DNA of 62,262 bases, from NCBI GenBank assembly GCA_023409755.1, contig JAEYRA010000148.1, forward strand, positions 1 through 62,262, in the 5' to 3' direction. The DNA is from Bacillota bacterium (GTDB lineage Bacteria > Bacillota > Clostridia > Christensenellales > UMGS416). Position 1 is the first letter of the stretch, and every line of letters begins with the position of its first letter. The translations under genes and the position numbers were made by a program. This document shows, piece by piece, positions 7,877 through 15,214 of the stretch. Under the pieces are notes generated by a model. That model ran no database searches, was not told the DNA's origin, and worked only from the letters and a program-made list of their open reading frames with translations.

Positions 7877-8116
7877 TGTCAATAGAGGTGGGATAAGGAT
7901 TGGGAGTATGGGCCGACCGACGGTTTATCCGGCGGGAGGGAGACATAAATCAATGGAAAAAGCAGACGCAAAAACTCGCCCGTGGCGAAACGTATCCGAT
8001 GAAAGCTGCATGAGTGCTATGGGTGGGTATCGTTCGGCGACATGCGCGGCGAACGATACGAGAAAACCGAAACAAGCAGTCTGAATCGCGGACGTCGCCG
8101 CAGCGGCGTACGTGAA
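7877..8116 (+). repeat. Interspersed structured element, copy A
   Basis: A roughly 240-nt intergenic element shared with five other loci here. Stem-loop 1: 7917-7935 with loop TTTAT and one A-G mismatch. Stem-loop 2: TCGCC-CGT-GGCGA at 7976-7988. Stem-loop 3: 10-bp stem 8027-8036/8050-8059 with 13-nt loop GCGACATGCGCGG. Stem-loop 4: the AATCGCGGACGTCGCCGCAG region, 8084-8116. It lies inside the Ni/Co transporter operon, between cbiM and cbiQ, and its 3' end abuts the cbiQ ribosome binding site. Boundaries are approximate. Confidence 0.85.
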
Positions 8117-8135
8117 CCGAAGGAGGAACGGGCAA

Positions 8136-8942
8136 ATGGGTACGGCAGACCGGGCGATGGCGTCGTTGGGGCGCATGGAGGCGTTGACACGGCAGGACAC
8201 GCCCATTCACCGGCGGCACCCGCTGGCCCACCTGTTGGTGGCGCTAGGGTACCTCGTCACGCTGGCCTCCTTCAGGCGGTATGAGCTGGCTGGCCTGCTG
8301 CCCTTTCTCTTCTACCCGTTGGCGGTGGCCGCGCTGGGGGAGCTGCCGCTGGGGGACTTGATGCGACGGGGACTGCCGGTGCTGCCGCTGGTGCTGTTTC
8401 TCGGGGCGTTCAACCCCATCTTTGACCAGAACGTGCTGCTCTTTGCCGGGTATCGGCTGTCTGCGGGTTGGCTCTCTCTGGTGAGCATGACGCTGCGGGG
8501 GATACTGAGCGTGTTGGCGGCGCTGCTGCTGGCGGCCACCGCCGGTATGGCCGGGCTGGGCCGGGCGCTGGGGCTGCTGCGGGTGCCCCAGGTGATTGTG
8601 ACCCAACTGCTGTTCACCTACCGGTATCTCTTTGTGCTGGGGGGCGAGGGTGGCCGCATGTGGCTGGCGTACAGCCTGCGTGCCTCGGGGCAGCGGGGGG
8701 TGGCATTCCGCCAGTGGGGCAGCTTCGCCGGCCAGTGGCTGCTGCGCTCCCTCCACCGGGCGGAGCGCATCCACGCCGCCATGCTCTGCCGAGGGTTCGA
8801 CGGTGCCATGCCCGGGGGCCCGGCAGTTCCGTTCGCCTGGGCGGATGGCCTGTATGCCGCCGGGTGGATTGCCTTCTTTGTGGCTGCGCGGCTTGTGAAC
8901 CTGCCGCTGTGGCTGGGATCGCTGTTGATAGGAGGAACCTGA
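8136..8942 (+). CDS. cbiQ: ECF transporter transmembrane coupling protein CbiQ
   Basis: A 268-residue integral membrane protein that couples the ATPase to the CbiM substrate subunit. Several hydrophobic segments lie between residues 30 and 150. The two cytoplasmic coupling motifs of the family are visible: SLRASGQRG near residue 185 and MLCRGFDG near residue 222. The ATG at 8136 is taken rather than the in-frame GTG at 8112 because AGGAGG lies about 9 nt before it. The next gene starts 2 nt after its stop, so the two are translationally coupled. The 308-nt gap to cbiM holds repeat copy A. Confidence 0.9.
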   Translation: MGTADRAMASLGRMEALTRQDTPIHRRHPLAHLLVALGYLVTLASFRRYELAGLLPFLFYPLAVAALGELPLGDLMRRGLPVLPLVLFLGAFNPIFDQNVLLFAGYRLSAGWLSLVSMTLRGILSVLAALLLAATAGMAGLGRALGLLRVPQVIVTQLLFTYRYLFVLGGEGGRMWLAYSLRASGQRGVAFRQWGSFAGQWLLRSLHRAERIHAAMLCRGFDGAMPGGPAVPFAWADGLYAAGWIAFFVAARLVNLPLWLGSLLIGGT

Positions 8943-8944
8943 CC

Positions 8945-9679
8945 ATGCCCATCATCGAAGCCCAAAGCATGCAATATGCCTACCCTGACGGCCACCCGGC
9001 GCTGGGGGGGCTCACCTTTGCCGTGGAGCCGGGGGAGCGGGTGGGCCTGGCCGGCCCCAACGGTGCGGGCAAGTCCACGCTGTTGCTGCTGCTGGCCGGT
9101 GTTCTGCTGCCTGGCAGCGGTGTGCTCACCATCGCCGGGCACCGGGCGCAGAAGGGTACATTGCCGGCCATTCGCCGGGCGGCGGGGCTGGTGTTTCAGG
9201 ATTCGGACGATCAGCTCTTCTGCTCCACCGTGCGGGAGGATGTGGCCTTCGGCCCCCGCAACCTGAAACTGCCCGAGGCCGAGGTGGCCGAACGGGTGGA
9301 GCGTGCGCTTGCGTTGACTGGCGCGGCACCCCTGGCTGACCGGCCGCCCTACAAACTCTCCGGCGGGGAGAAGCGGGCCGCCGCCGTGGCCGCGGTGCTC
9401 GCCATGGAGCCGCAGGTGCTGCTGCTCGATGAGCCTTCGTCCTCCATGGACCCGCAGGCGCGCCGGCGGCTCATTCGCCTGATGCAGGGCCTGCCCCAGG
9501 CACAGATTGTGGCGTCTCACGATCTTGACCTGCTGTGGGACGTGTGCGACCGGGTGCTGGTGCTGCGCCAGGGTGCCATCGCCGCCGACGGCCCGGCCCA
9601 CGATGTGCTGCGCGATGAAGCGCTGCTTGCCTCCTGCGCGCTGGAGCTGCCACTGCGCCTGCAACCCCTGGGGGTATGA
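8945..9679 (+). CDS. cbiO: ECF transporter ATP-binding protein CbiO
   Basis: A 244-residue ABC ATPase energising Ni/Co import. All motifs are intact: Walker A GPNGAGKST (about residues 36-44), Q-loop VFQDSDDQLFC (the DDQ is typical of CbiO/EcfA), signature LSGGEKRA, Walker B VLLLDEPSSSMD and H-loop VASHDLD. It starts 2 nt after cbiQ, with the cbiQ end supplying AGGAGG as its binding site. Only one ATPase gene is present, as expected for dedicated Ni/Co ECF systems, which use a homodimer. Confidence 0.93.
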   Translation: MPIIEAQSMQYAYPDGHPALGGLTFAVEPGERVGLAGPNGAGKSTLLLLLAGVLLPGSGVLTIAGHRAQKGTLPAIRRAAGLVFQDSDDQLFCSTVREDVAFGPRNLKLPEAEVAERVERALALTGAAPLADRPPYKLSGGEKRAAAVAAVLAMEPQVLLLDEPSSSMDPQARRRLIRLMQGLPQAQIVASHDLDLLWDVCDRVLVLRQGAIAADGPAHDVLRDEALLASCALELPLRLQPLGV

Positions 9680-9733
9680 TAGCCGACCCGAATTGCCATA
9701 CTATTCCCAAAGGATGTTCCGGAGGGATGGGCA

Positions 9734-10381
9734 ATGCGAAAGGGAACGCAGGTGTCGCTCATTGTGGCGGGCGCACTGCTGTGTGCGGCGGGGGTACTGA
9801 CCGCCGTCGTCCACGAGGTGTGGGGTGGCAGCATTCCGCTGTTCCCGAAGCTGGGGGTGGAACCCCAGCTGGGCGTGTTGGCCACGGCCCAGCCCTTCCC
9901 TACTGGGGTGGATGCCACCGCCCAGCCGGCGGGGGTGAACCTGGGTCAGACGCTGCCTGCGTCCACCTCGGCAGCTGGCGTCATCCGCGAAGACATGAGC
10001 GTCTTCTGGGTCACCCGCTACACCTCCTGCGGGCATGAGGTGGTGCGGGAGCGTGCTCCCGACCCCGAGACCATCGGCTGGAGCTACGATCGCTTTGCCC
10101 GGTATTACCCCGGCTACACCATGACACCCCTGGGCACGAACCTGCGGATGGAGCATGTCATCGCCCAGTATTGCCCTACCCATTACCTCATCCGCAGCGA
10201 TGAGAGCGGCGCCATCTACGTCTACCGCAATGTGGAGGGGGAGGGCACGCTGACCCAGCTGACCCGCATGAACTTCACCGTGGACATGGTACCGCAGGAT
10301 TACCAAGACCTTCTCAAGGAAGGCATGGTCTTTGACAGTCTGGAGGAAATCGAGGGGCTCATTGAGGACGCGGAGACGTGA
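9734..10381 (+). CDS. BofC C-terminal-like membrane-anchored protein
   Basis: A 215-residue protein with a single N-terminal membrane segment (about residues 7-28) and an extracytoplasmic remainder. The C-terminal part follows the pattern of BofC C-domain-like clostridial proteins: RYTSCGHEVVRER, then IGWSYDRFARYYPGYT, YCPTHYLIRSDESGAIYVY, and a final segment DYQDLLKEGMVFDSLEEIEGL. BofC in Bacillus tunes sigma-K activation through SpoIVB during sporulation; the proteins seen in Clostridia share the domain but their job is unproven. The presence suggests a spore-forming lineage. GGAGGGA lies 7 nt before the start. Confidence 0.6.
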   Translation: MRKGTQVSLIVAGALLCAAGVLTAVVHEVWGGSIPLFPKLGVEPQLGVLATAQPFPTGVDATAQPAGVNLGQTLPASTSAAGVIREDMSVFWVTRYTSCGHEVVRERAPDPETIGWSYDRFARYYPGYTMTPLGTNLRMEHVIAQYCPTHYLIRSDESGAIYVYRNVEGEGTLTQLTRMNFTVDMVPQDYQDLLKEGMVFDSLEEIEGLIEDAET

Positions 10382-10398
10382 AGCACCTGATACCCAAA

Positions 10399-10425
10399 GG
10401 GACGTCGAGACGGCGTCTCTTTTTT
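10399..10425 (+). terminator. Intrinsic terminator after the BofC-like gene
   Basis: Stem GAGAC/GTCTC (10407-10411 with 10415-10419) around GGC, followed by six T (10420-10425). It ends the upstream unit right before the araB promoter. Confidence 0.75.
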
Positions 10426-10426
10426 C

Positions 10427-10455
10427 TTGCCCGTATGCGGCCCATTTGGTATCAT
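10427..10455 (+). promoter_or_regulatory. sigma-A promoter for araB
   Basis: TTGCCC at 10427-10432, a 17-nt spacer and TATCAT at 10450-10455; the araB start lies 30 nt downstream. Confidence 0.65.
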
Positions 10456-10484
10456 CTTGATGATTACATTGAGGAGGGACGACG

Positions 10485-12152
10485 ATGGGCAAATATGCCA
10501 TTGGCGTGGATTTCGGTACCCAATCCGGCAGGGCGGTGCTGGTGGAACTGGGAACGGCAAAGGAGCTGGCGGCAGCGGTGCTGGCCTACCCCCACGGGGT
10601 GATGGACGAGGCGCTGCCCGATGGCACACCCCTGCCGCCTGATTGGGCGCTGCAGCACCCGGCGGATTATCTGGCAGTGTTGGAGTCCACGATCCCCGCT
10701 GTGCTGCGGGATGGTGGCATTGACCCGGCTGATGTCATTGGCGTAGGCATCGACTTCACCGCCTGCACCATGCTGCCCACAACCGCCGACGGCACGCCGC
10801 TGTGCCTGCTGCCCCAGTGGCAGCACAACCCCCACAGCTACATCAAGCTGTGGAAGCACCACGCCGCCCAGGACGAGGCCAACGACCTCAACGCCATCGC
10901 CGGGGAGCGGGGCGAGGGGTTCCTCAAGCGCTATGGCGGCAAGATCTCCTCGGAGTGGATGTTCCCCAAGGTCTGGCAGATCCTGAATGAGGCGCCGGAA
11001 GTCTACGCCGCCGCTGACCGATTCCTGGAGGCGGCCGACTGGGTCATCTGGCAGCTCACCGGCCAGGAGCGGCGCAACTCCTGCACGGCGGGGTATAAGG
11101 CCATGTGGTCGCGCACCGAGGGCTATCCCTCCAACGATTTCTTCCGCGCGCTGGACCCGCGGCTGGAGCATGTGATTGAGGAGAAATTCTCCACCGACAT
11201 TTACCCCCAGGGGGCCAAGGCTGGCGAGGTGACCGCCGCCATGGCCGCGCGCACCGGACTCAAAGCCGGTACCGCCGTGGCGGTGGCCAATGTGGACGCT
11301 CACGTCACCGTGCCGGCGGTGGGCATTACCGGCCCGGGCAAGCTCCTGATGATCATGGGCACCTCGACCTGCCACGTGCTGCTGGGGGAGGAGGAGAAGC
11401 TCGTCCCAGGCATGTGCGGCGTGGTGGTCGATGGCGTGCTGCCGGGCCTGCCGGGCTATGAGGCCGGGCAAAGCTGTGTGGGAGACCACTTCGAGTGGTT
11501 TGTGGAGAATTGCCTGCCCGCCGCCTACGAGCGGGAGGCCCAGGCCAGGGGCATCGGCGTGCACCAGCTGCTGACCGAGAAAGCCGCCGCCCTGAAGGTG
11601 GGCGAGAGCGGCCTTGTGGCCTTGGATTGGTGGAACGGCAACCGCTCGGTGCTGGTGGACGTGGACCTGACGGGCTTGCTCTTGGGCTGCACGCTGCTGA
11701 CCAAGCCCGAGGAGATCTACCGTGCCCTCATCGAGGCCACGGCCTACGGTACCCGCATGATCGTGGACAACTTCAAAAAGAGTGGCGTGGATGTGACCGA
11801 GCTGTATGCCGCCGGCGGCATCGCCCAGAAGAACGAACTGATGATGCAGATCTACGCCGACGTCACCAACATGGAAATCCGCATTGCCCAGTCGGCCCAG
11901 GCACCGGCGGTGGGTTCGGCCATGTTTGCCGCCGTGGCCGCCGGCGCAGCCCGCGGGGGGTATGACAGCATCGTGGATGCCGCACAGGAGATGGGCCGCG
12001 TTATGGACCGGGTGTACCGGCCCATCCCGGCCAACGTCGCCCTGTATGAGCGTCTCTATGCCGAGTATGTGACGCTGCACGACACCTTTGGCCGTGGCAC
12101 CAACGACGTGATGAAGCGCCTGAAGGCCCTGCGGGAGGAGCAGAAGGCGTAA
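10485..12152 (+). CDS. araB: Ribulokinase
   Basis: A 555-residue FGGY-family kinase that phosphorylates L-ribulose (and related ribuloses) with ATP in L-arabinose use. Visible features are the phosphate-1 loop [18 protein letters not shown] at the N-terminus, the sugar-site block [19 protein letters not shown], the second-domain ATP motif [15 protein letters not shown], and the C-terminal adenosine-site region [20 protein letters not shown]. Length and motifs fit AraB rather than xylulokinase or glycerol kinase. araA and araD are not in the window, so it stands alone between its own promoter and a strong terminator. Confidence 0.93.
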   Translation: MGKYAIGVDFGTQSGRAVLVELGTAKELAAAVLAYPHGVMDEALPDGTPLPPDWALQHPADYLAVLESTIPAVLRDGGIDPADVIGVGIDFTACTMLPTTADGTPLCLLPQWQHNPHSYIKLWKHHAAQDEANDLNAIAGERGEGFLKRYGGKISSEWMFPKVWQILNEAPEVYAAADRFLEAADWVIWQLTGQERRNSCTAGYKAMWSRTEGYPSNDFFRALDPRLEHVIEEKFSTDIYPQGAKAGEVTAAMAARTGLKAGTAVAVANVDAHVTVPAVGITGPGKLLMIMGTSTCHVLLGEEEKLVPGMCGVVVDGVLPGLPGYEAGQSCVGDHFEWFVENCLPAAYEREAQARGIGVHQLLTEKAAALKVGESGLVALDWWNGNRSVLVDVDLTGLLLGCTLLTKPEEIYRALIEATAYGTRMIVDNFKKSGVDVTELYAAGGIAQKNELMMQIYADVTNMEIRIAQSAQAPAVGSAMFAAVAAGAARGGYDSIVDAAQEMGRVMDRVYRPIPANVALYERLYAEYVTLHDTFGRGTNDVMKRLKALREEQKA

Positions 12153-12190
12153 TCTGTATCTTCCTCCAAGCTGGCGCAGGTATAAAACAA

Positions 12191-12222
12191 AAGAACCGGA
12201 ACGAGTTCGTTCCGGTTCTTTT
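12191..12222 (+). terminator. Intrinsic terminator of araB
   Basis: A perfect 12-bp stem (12191-12202 with 12209-12220), loop GAGTTC, and T-rich sequence after. The stem is flanked by A and T runs, so it could work in both directions. Confidence 0.92.
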
Positions 12223-12356
12223 CATCCTTCCAAACAATACCCCGGGGCGGGGTGTGTGGATTCATTGATACTGTTACGGACACGTTCTGCTTCCACACGA
12301 TGCCCTTTGTGATGCCTTCATTGGCTATTTCCCTATGTTTGGCAGGGCCCATGCGG

Positions 12357-12362
12357 TATAAT
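12357..12362 (+). promoter_or_regulatory. -10 box upstream of the PhnP-like gene
   Basis: TATAAT lies 52 nt before the start codon. The sequence 17 nt upstream (TATGTT) is a poor -35 box, so the promoter is weak or activator-dependent. A small hairpin GGCTCC/GGAGCC lies between it and the gene. Confidence 0.4.
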
Positions 12363-12413
12363 GGAGGCAAAGGCTCCGGCGAGGAGCCAACACAAACCAA
12401 ATGGGAGGCGCTT

Positions 12414-13226
12414 ATGAAACTGCAGTATCTGGGCACCGCGGCGGCGGAGGGGATCCCCGGTATTTTCTGCCGGTGTGAGGTGTGTCAAAAGGCCCGTGTG
12501 CTGGGTGGCAAAGATCTGCGCCGCCGCTCCGGCGCGTTTCTGGACGATCGGCTGCTCATCGATGTGCCGCCGGACCTCTATGCGGCATCGCTGGCATTGG
12601 GCATCGATCTGTCCGTGGTGGAGGACATCCTCGTGACCCACGTGCACCGTGACCATTTCTACCTGCAGGAGCTCGACGACTATGCGCCCATGTTCGCCCA
12701 TCGCAAGGGTGTGCCGGCGGTGCGTCTCCATGGCAGCGAGACGGTGCGGGACGATTTCCGGCGGGAATACGAATGGCGGCTCGATGGCTTTGTGGAGCCG
12801 ATGGTCGTCCACCCCTACCGTGCGGTGGAGATTGCCGGCTATACCGTGATGCCGCTGCGTGCCAGCCACGGCGCTGGCATCAGCCTCATCTATGCCATTG
12901 AGGGCGGCGGCAAGCGGCTGCTCTATGCCAACGACACCGGCTTCCCCGGTGAGGAGGTGTGGGAGCACCTGAAGGGCATGCGCTTTGACCTCGTCAGCAT
13001 GGACTGCACCAGCGTTGCCGGCCCTGCTTACGAGAGCCACATGAACATCGAGGGCAACCTCAAAATGCGGCAGCGGCTGCTTGACATGGGGTCGGCTGAT
13101 GAAAAGACGGTGTTCGTGGTGACGCACTTCTCCCACAATGGGGGGTTGCTGCACGACGAAATCGTAGCCCGGTTTGCCGATGTGGGCGCTCTGGTGGCCT
13201 ACGACGGCTTCACGGTGGAGGTGTAA
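12414..13226 (+). CDS. PhnP-like metallo-beta-lactamase-fold hydrolase
   Basis: A 270-residue cytosolic MBL-fold hydrolase. It starts MKLQYLGTAAAEGIPGIFC with a CRCEVCQKA Cys motif, then the metal motif THVHRDHFY (HxHxDH-type), a further His in RASHGAG, an Asp in YANDTG, and THFSHNGG near the end. The Cys pair near the N-terminus and overall length resemble PhnP (cyclic phosphodiesterase of phosphonate use) and related RNase Z-like proteins. No phosphonate genes are near, so the substrate is unassigned. The ATG at 12414 is preferred over the longer frame because GGGAGG lies 6 nt before it and MKLQYLGT is the usual family start. Confidence 0.8.
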   Translation: MKLQYLGTAAAEGIPGIFCRCEVCQKARVLGGKDLRRRSGAFLDDRLLIDVPPDLYAASLALGIDLSVVEDILVTHVHRDHFYLQELDDYAPMFAHRKGVPAVRLHGSETVRDDFRREYEWRLDGFVEPMVVHPYRAVEIAGYTVMPLRASHGAGISLIYAIEGGGKRLLYANDTGFPGEEVWEHLKGMRFDLVSMDCTSVAGPAYESHMNIEGNLKMRQRLLDMGSADEKTVFVVTHFSHNGGLLHDEIVARFADVGALVAYDGFTVEV

Positions 13227-13255
13227 GCACTTCCGCCCGTTGACGCATCCCTCTC

Positions 13256-13284
13256 TTTACATCGCCGCCGAATTCTGTTACCAT
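13256..13284 (+). promoter_or_regulatory. sigma-A promoter for the ABC-F gene
   Basis: TTTACA at 13256-13261, a 17-nt spacer and TACCAT at 13279-13284. It gives a leader of about 185 nt before the start codon. Confidence 0.65.
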
Positions 13285-13289
13285 ACAAC

Positions 13290-13474
13290 CATTCCAACAA
13301 GGAGGACAACGAGGAGTGGAGATCCGCGCGTAATCGGCCAGAACACCGAACCCGCCGCCATTGGCTGCGGGGGGACTGTTTTGCCGGAAGCGCGCCGTTG
13401 TACTCCGTCCGTTGGGTCAACAGGTCTATTTTGCGCTTCCGGTGGGGAGAAATCCTCAAGGAGGCGCATTTTTT
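13290..13474 (+). promoter_or_regulatory. Structured leader of the ABC-F gene, candidate attenuator
   Basis: The leader contains, in order: AGGAGG and a five-codon GTG reading frame ending in TAA (13316-13333, V/M-E-I-R-A); a hairpin CCCGCCGCC/GGCTGCGGG with loop ATT followed by ACTGTTTT, a terminator shape (about 13352-13379); and a perfect 10-bp stem CCGGAAGCGC/GCGCTTCCGG (13384-13393 with 13433-13442) enclosing about 40 nt. This layout, a short leader peptide followed by alternative hairpins, resembles ribosome-mediated attenuators that induce ABC-F resistance genes when antibiotics stall ribosomes. Function here is inferred. Confidence 0.5.
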
Positions 13475-15082
13475 ATGCTAGTGATTAAGGCACAGAAACT
13501 GCTGGTCGAGTTTGGCCAGCGCACGCTTTTTTCCATCGATGAACTTGAGTTGCACAGCGGCGACCGTGTTGGGCTGGTGGGCCGCAATGGCGAGGGCAAG
13601 ACCACGCTCTTGAACGTCCTCTCCGGCTTTGCAGAGCCGACCACCGGCACGGTGCAGACGTTGGCCCCGGTCGCCGTCATCCCCCAGTTTGCCGATGATA
13701 CCGACACCACCGGCGTGCTGGCCCGCCAGCGGGAGCTGTGGGGCATCCCCGAGCAGGCCATGAGCGGCGGGGAGAAGACGCGGCTGCTCATCGCCCGTGC
13801 CCTGGGGCGGGAGAGCGGCGCCCTCTTTTGCGACGAGCCGACCTCCAACCTCGACGCCGAGGGAGTGGAGCGGCTGGAGCAGGAATTGCTGCAATACGAA
13901 GGGGCACTGGTCGTCGTGTCCCACGACCGGGCGCTGCTTGATAAACTTTGCGACCGCATGTGGGAGCTGGAGGATGGGAAGCTGACGGTGTACCGGGGCA
14001 ACTGGACGGCTTACCGCCAGCAAAAGGAGCACAAGCGCCAACGGGCCTGGCAGGAGTATGAGCAGTATGTGGACCAGCGTGACCACCTGACCGAGGCCGT
14101 GCGGGGCGCCATGCAAAAGAGCAAGTCCGTGCGCAAGGCCCCCAAACGCATGGGCAACTCAGAGGCGCGGCTGCATCGGCGGGAGGCGACCGAGATCTCC
14201 CAAAAGCTGGCGCGCAGTGCCCACACCATTGAGACACGGCTGGAGAAGCTGGAGCGCAAGGACAAGCCCCGGGAGGATGCCCGGGTGCGCATGGCGGGCA
14301 GCGCCGCCGACGGCCCCGGCGGCCGCGTGGCCCTGCGGGTGGAGGATCTCCGCTTTGCCTATCCCGATGGGCCGCAGGTGCTGCGGGGCGTCAGCTTTGA
14401 GGTGCCCACCGGTGCGCGGCTGGCGGTGACGGGCCCCAATGGCGCAGGGAAAACCACGCTGCTAAACTGCATCGCCCGGGGCGACACGGGCGTGCGCCCG
14501 GCTCCGGCAGTGCGGCTCGCGTACTTCCGGCAGGACCTGGCTCTGCTGCGTGACGATCAAACCGTGCTGGAGAACGTAATGGACGGCGCGGCGGTGCCTG
14601 TGCAGACGGCGCGCAACATGCTGGCGCGGGTGCTGCTGCCGGCGGAAGCCACGGCCAAGCAGGCGGGGGTGCTCTCCGGTGGGGAGCGGGCCAAGGCGAC
14701 TCTTGTGAAACTGCTGGCCTCCCAGGCGAATCTCCTGCTGCTCGATGAGCCCACGAACTTTCTCGATGTCTACGCCCTGGAGGGGCTGGAGGATCTGATG
14801 GAGCAGTTCCCGGGCACGGTGCTCTTCGTCAGCCACGACCGGTACTTTACCGAGCGGGTGGCGACCGGCGTGTTGCGGCTGGTGGATGGCCGCCTGCGGG
14901 ACGAACGCAACCAACCCAAGCCCGCCATGACCCTCTCGGACGGGGAGCGGCTGCAGCTGACGCTGCGGCGCGACATGCTGCTCTCCCGCGTGTCCACCAT
15001 GGGCGACGGAGCCGAGCGGGACGCCATGCTGGCTGAGTACCAGGAACTGACCGACCGCCTGAAGCAGGGCGGGCGCGGTTGA
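13475..15082 (+). CDS. ABC-F family ATPase, ribosome-protection type
   Basis: A 535-residue soluble protein with two ABC domains and no membrane segments. The first domain has LVGRNGEGKTTLL, MSGGEKTRLLIARAL and CDEPTSNLD; the second has VTGPNGAGKTTLL, LSGGERAKATLVKLL and LLLDEPTNFLD; both catalytic Glu residues are present. A basic, helical linker lies between (about residues 180-275). The N-terminus (LELHSGDRVGLVGRNGEGKTT) resembles Vga/Lsa/Vml-type proteins, which dislodge antibiotics from the ribosomal peptidyl-transferase centre. Housekeeping ABC-F factors are an alternative. The start ATG 13475 is preceded by AAGGAGG. Its stop overlaps the recJ promoter. Confidence 0.8.
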   Translation: MLVIKAQKLLVEFGQRTLFSIDELELHSGDRVGLVGRNGEGKTTLLNVLSGFAEPTTGTVQTLAPVAVIPQFADDTDTTGVLARQRELWGIPEQAMSGGEKTRLLIARALGRESGALFCDEPTSNLDAEGVERLEQELLQYEGALVVVSHDRALLDKLCDRMWELEDGKLTVYRGNWTAYRQQKEHKRQRAWQEYEQYVDQRDHLTEAVRGAMQKSKSVRKAPKRMGNSEARLHRREATEISQKLARSAHTIETRLEKLERKDKPREDARVRMAGSAADGPGGRVALRVEDLRFAYPDGPQVLRGVSFEVPTGARLAVTGPNGAGKTTLLNCIARGDTGVRPAPAVRLAYFRQDLALLRDDQTVLENVMDGAAVPVQTARNMLARVLLPAEATAKQAGVLSGGERAKATLVKLLASQANLLLLDEPTNFLDVYALEGLEDLMEQFPGTVLFVSHDRYFTERVATGVLRLVDGRLRDERNQPKPAMTLSDGERLQLTLRRDMLLSRVSTMGDGAERDAMLAEYQELTDRLKQGGRG

Positions 15083-15107
15083 CGGCGGACCCGCCAAACC
15101 CTATACT
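15079..15107 (+). promoter_or_regulatory. sigma-A promoter for recJ
   Basis: TTGACG at 15079-15084, a 17-nt spacer and TATACT at 15102-15107. The -35 box overlaps the ABC-F stop codon. Confidence 0.8.
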
Positions 15108-15147
15108 GAGTACAACTTCGCGCACCCCAACGACGGGGACGGGCGGC

Positions 15148-15182
15148 AGCGCAGGCCTTCCGCAAGGAGGGGCCTGCGCTTT
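15148..15182 (+). terminator. GC-rich hairpin in the recJ leader
   Basis: A perfect 10-bp stem AGCGCAGGCC/GGCCTGCGCT (15148-15157 with 15171-15180) followed by TTTG. It lies between the recJ promoter and the gene. The T-tract is too short for a strong terminator, so it may be a weak attenuator or simply end ABC-F read-through. Confidence 0.5.
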
Positions 15183-15214
15183 GCACACCCAGCGCAACGG
15201 GTGGGGAGAGGAAC

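Noticed and set aside
7925..8206. Minus-strand frames over repeat copies A, C and D that share the peptide pattern AAVATAAIQ and FAAHVAERY
   Set aside because: The similarity comes from the conserved nucleotide element, frames are broken or shifted in copies B, D and F, and changes in stem 3 preserve pairing rather than codons.
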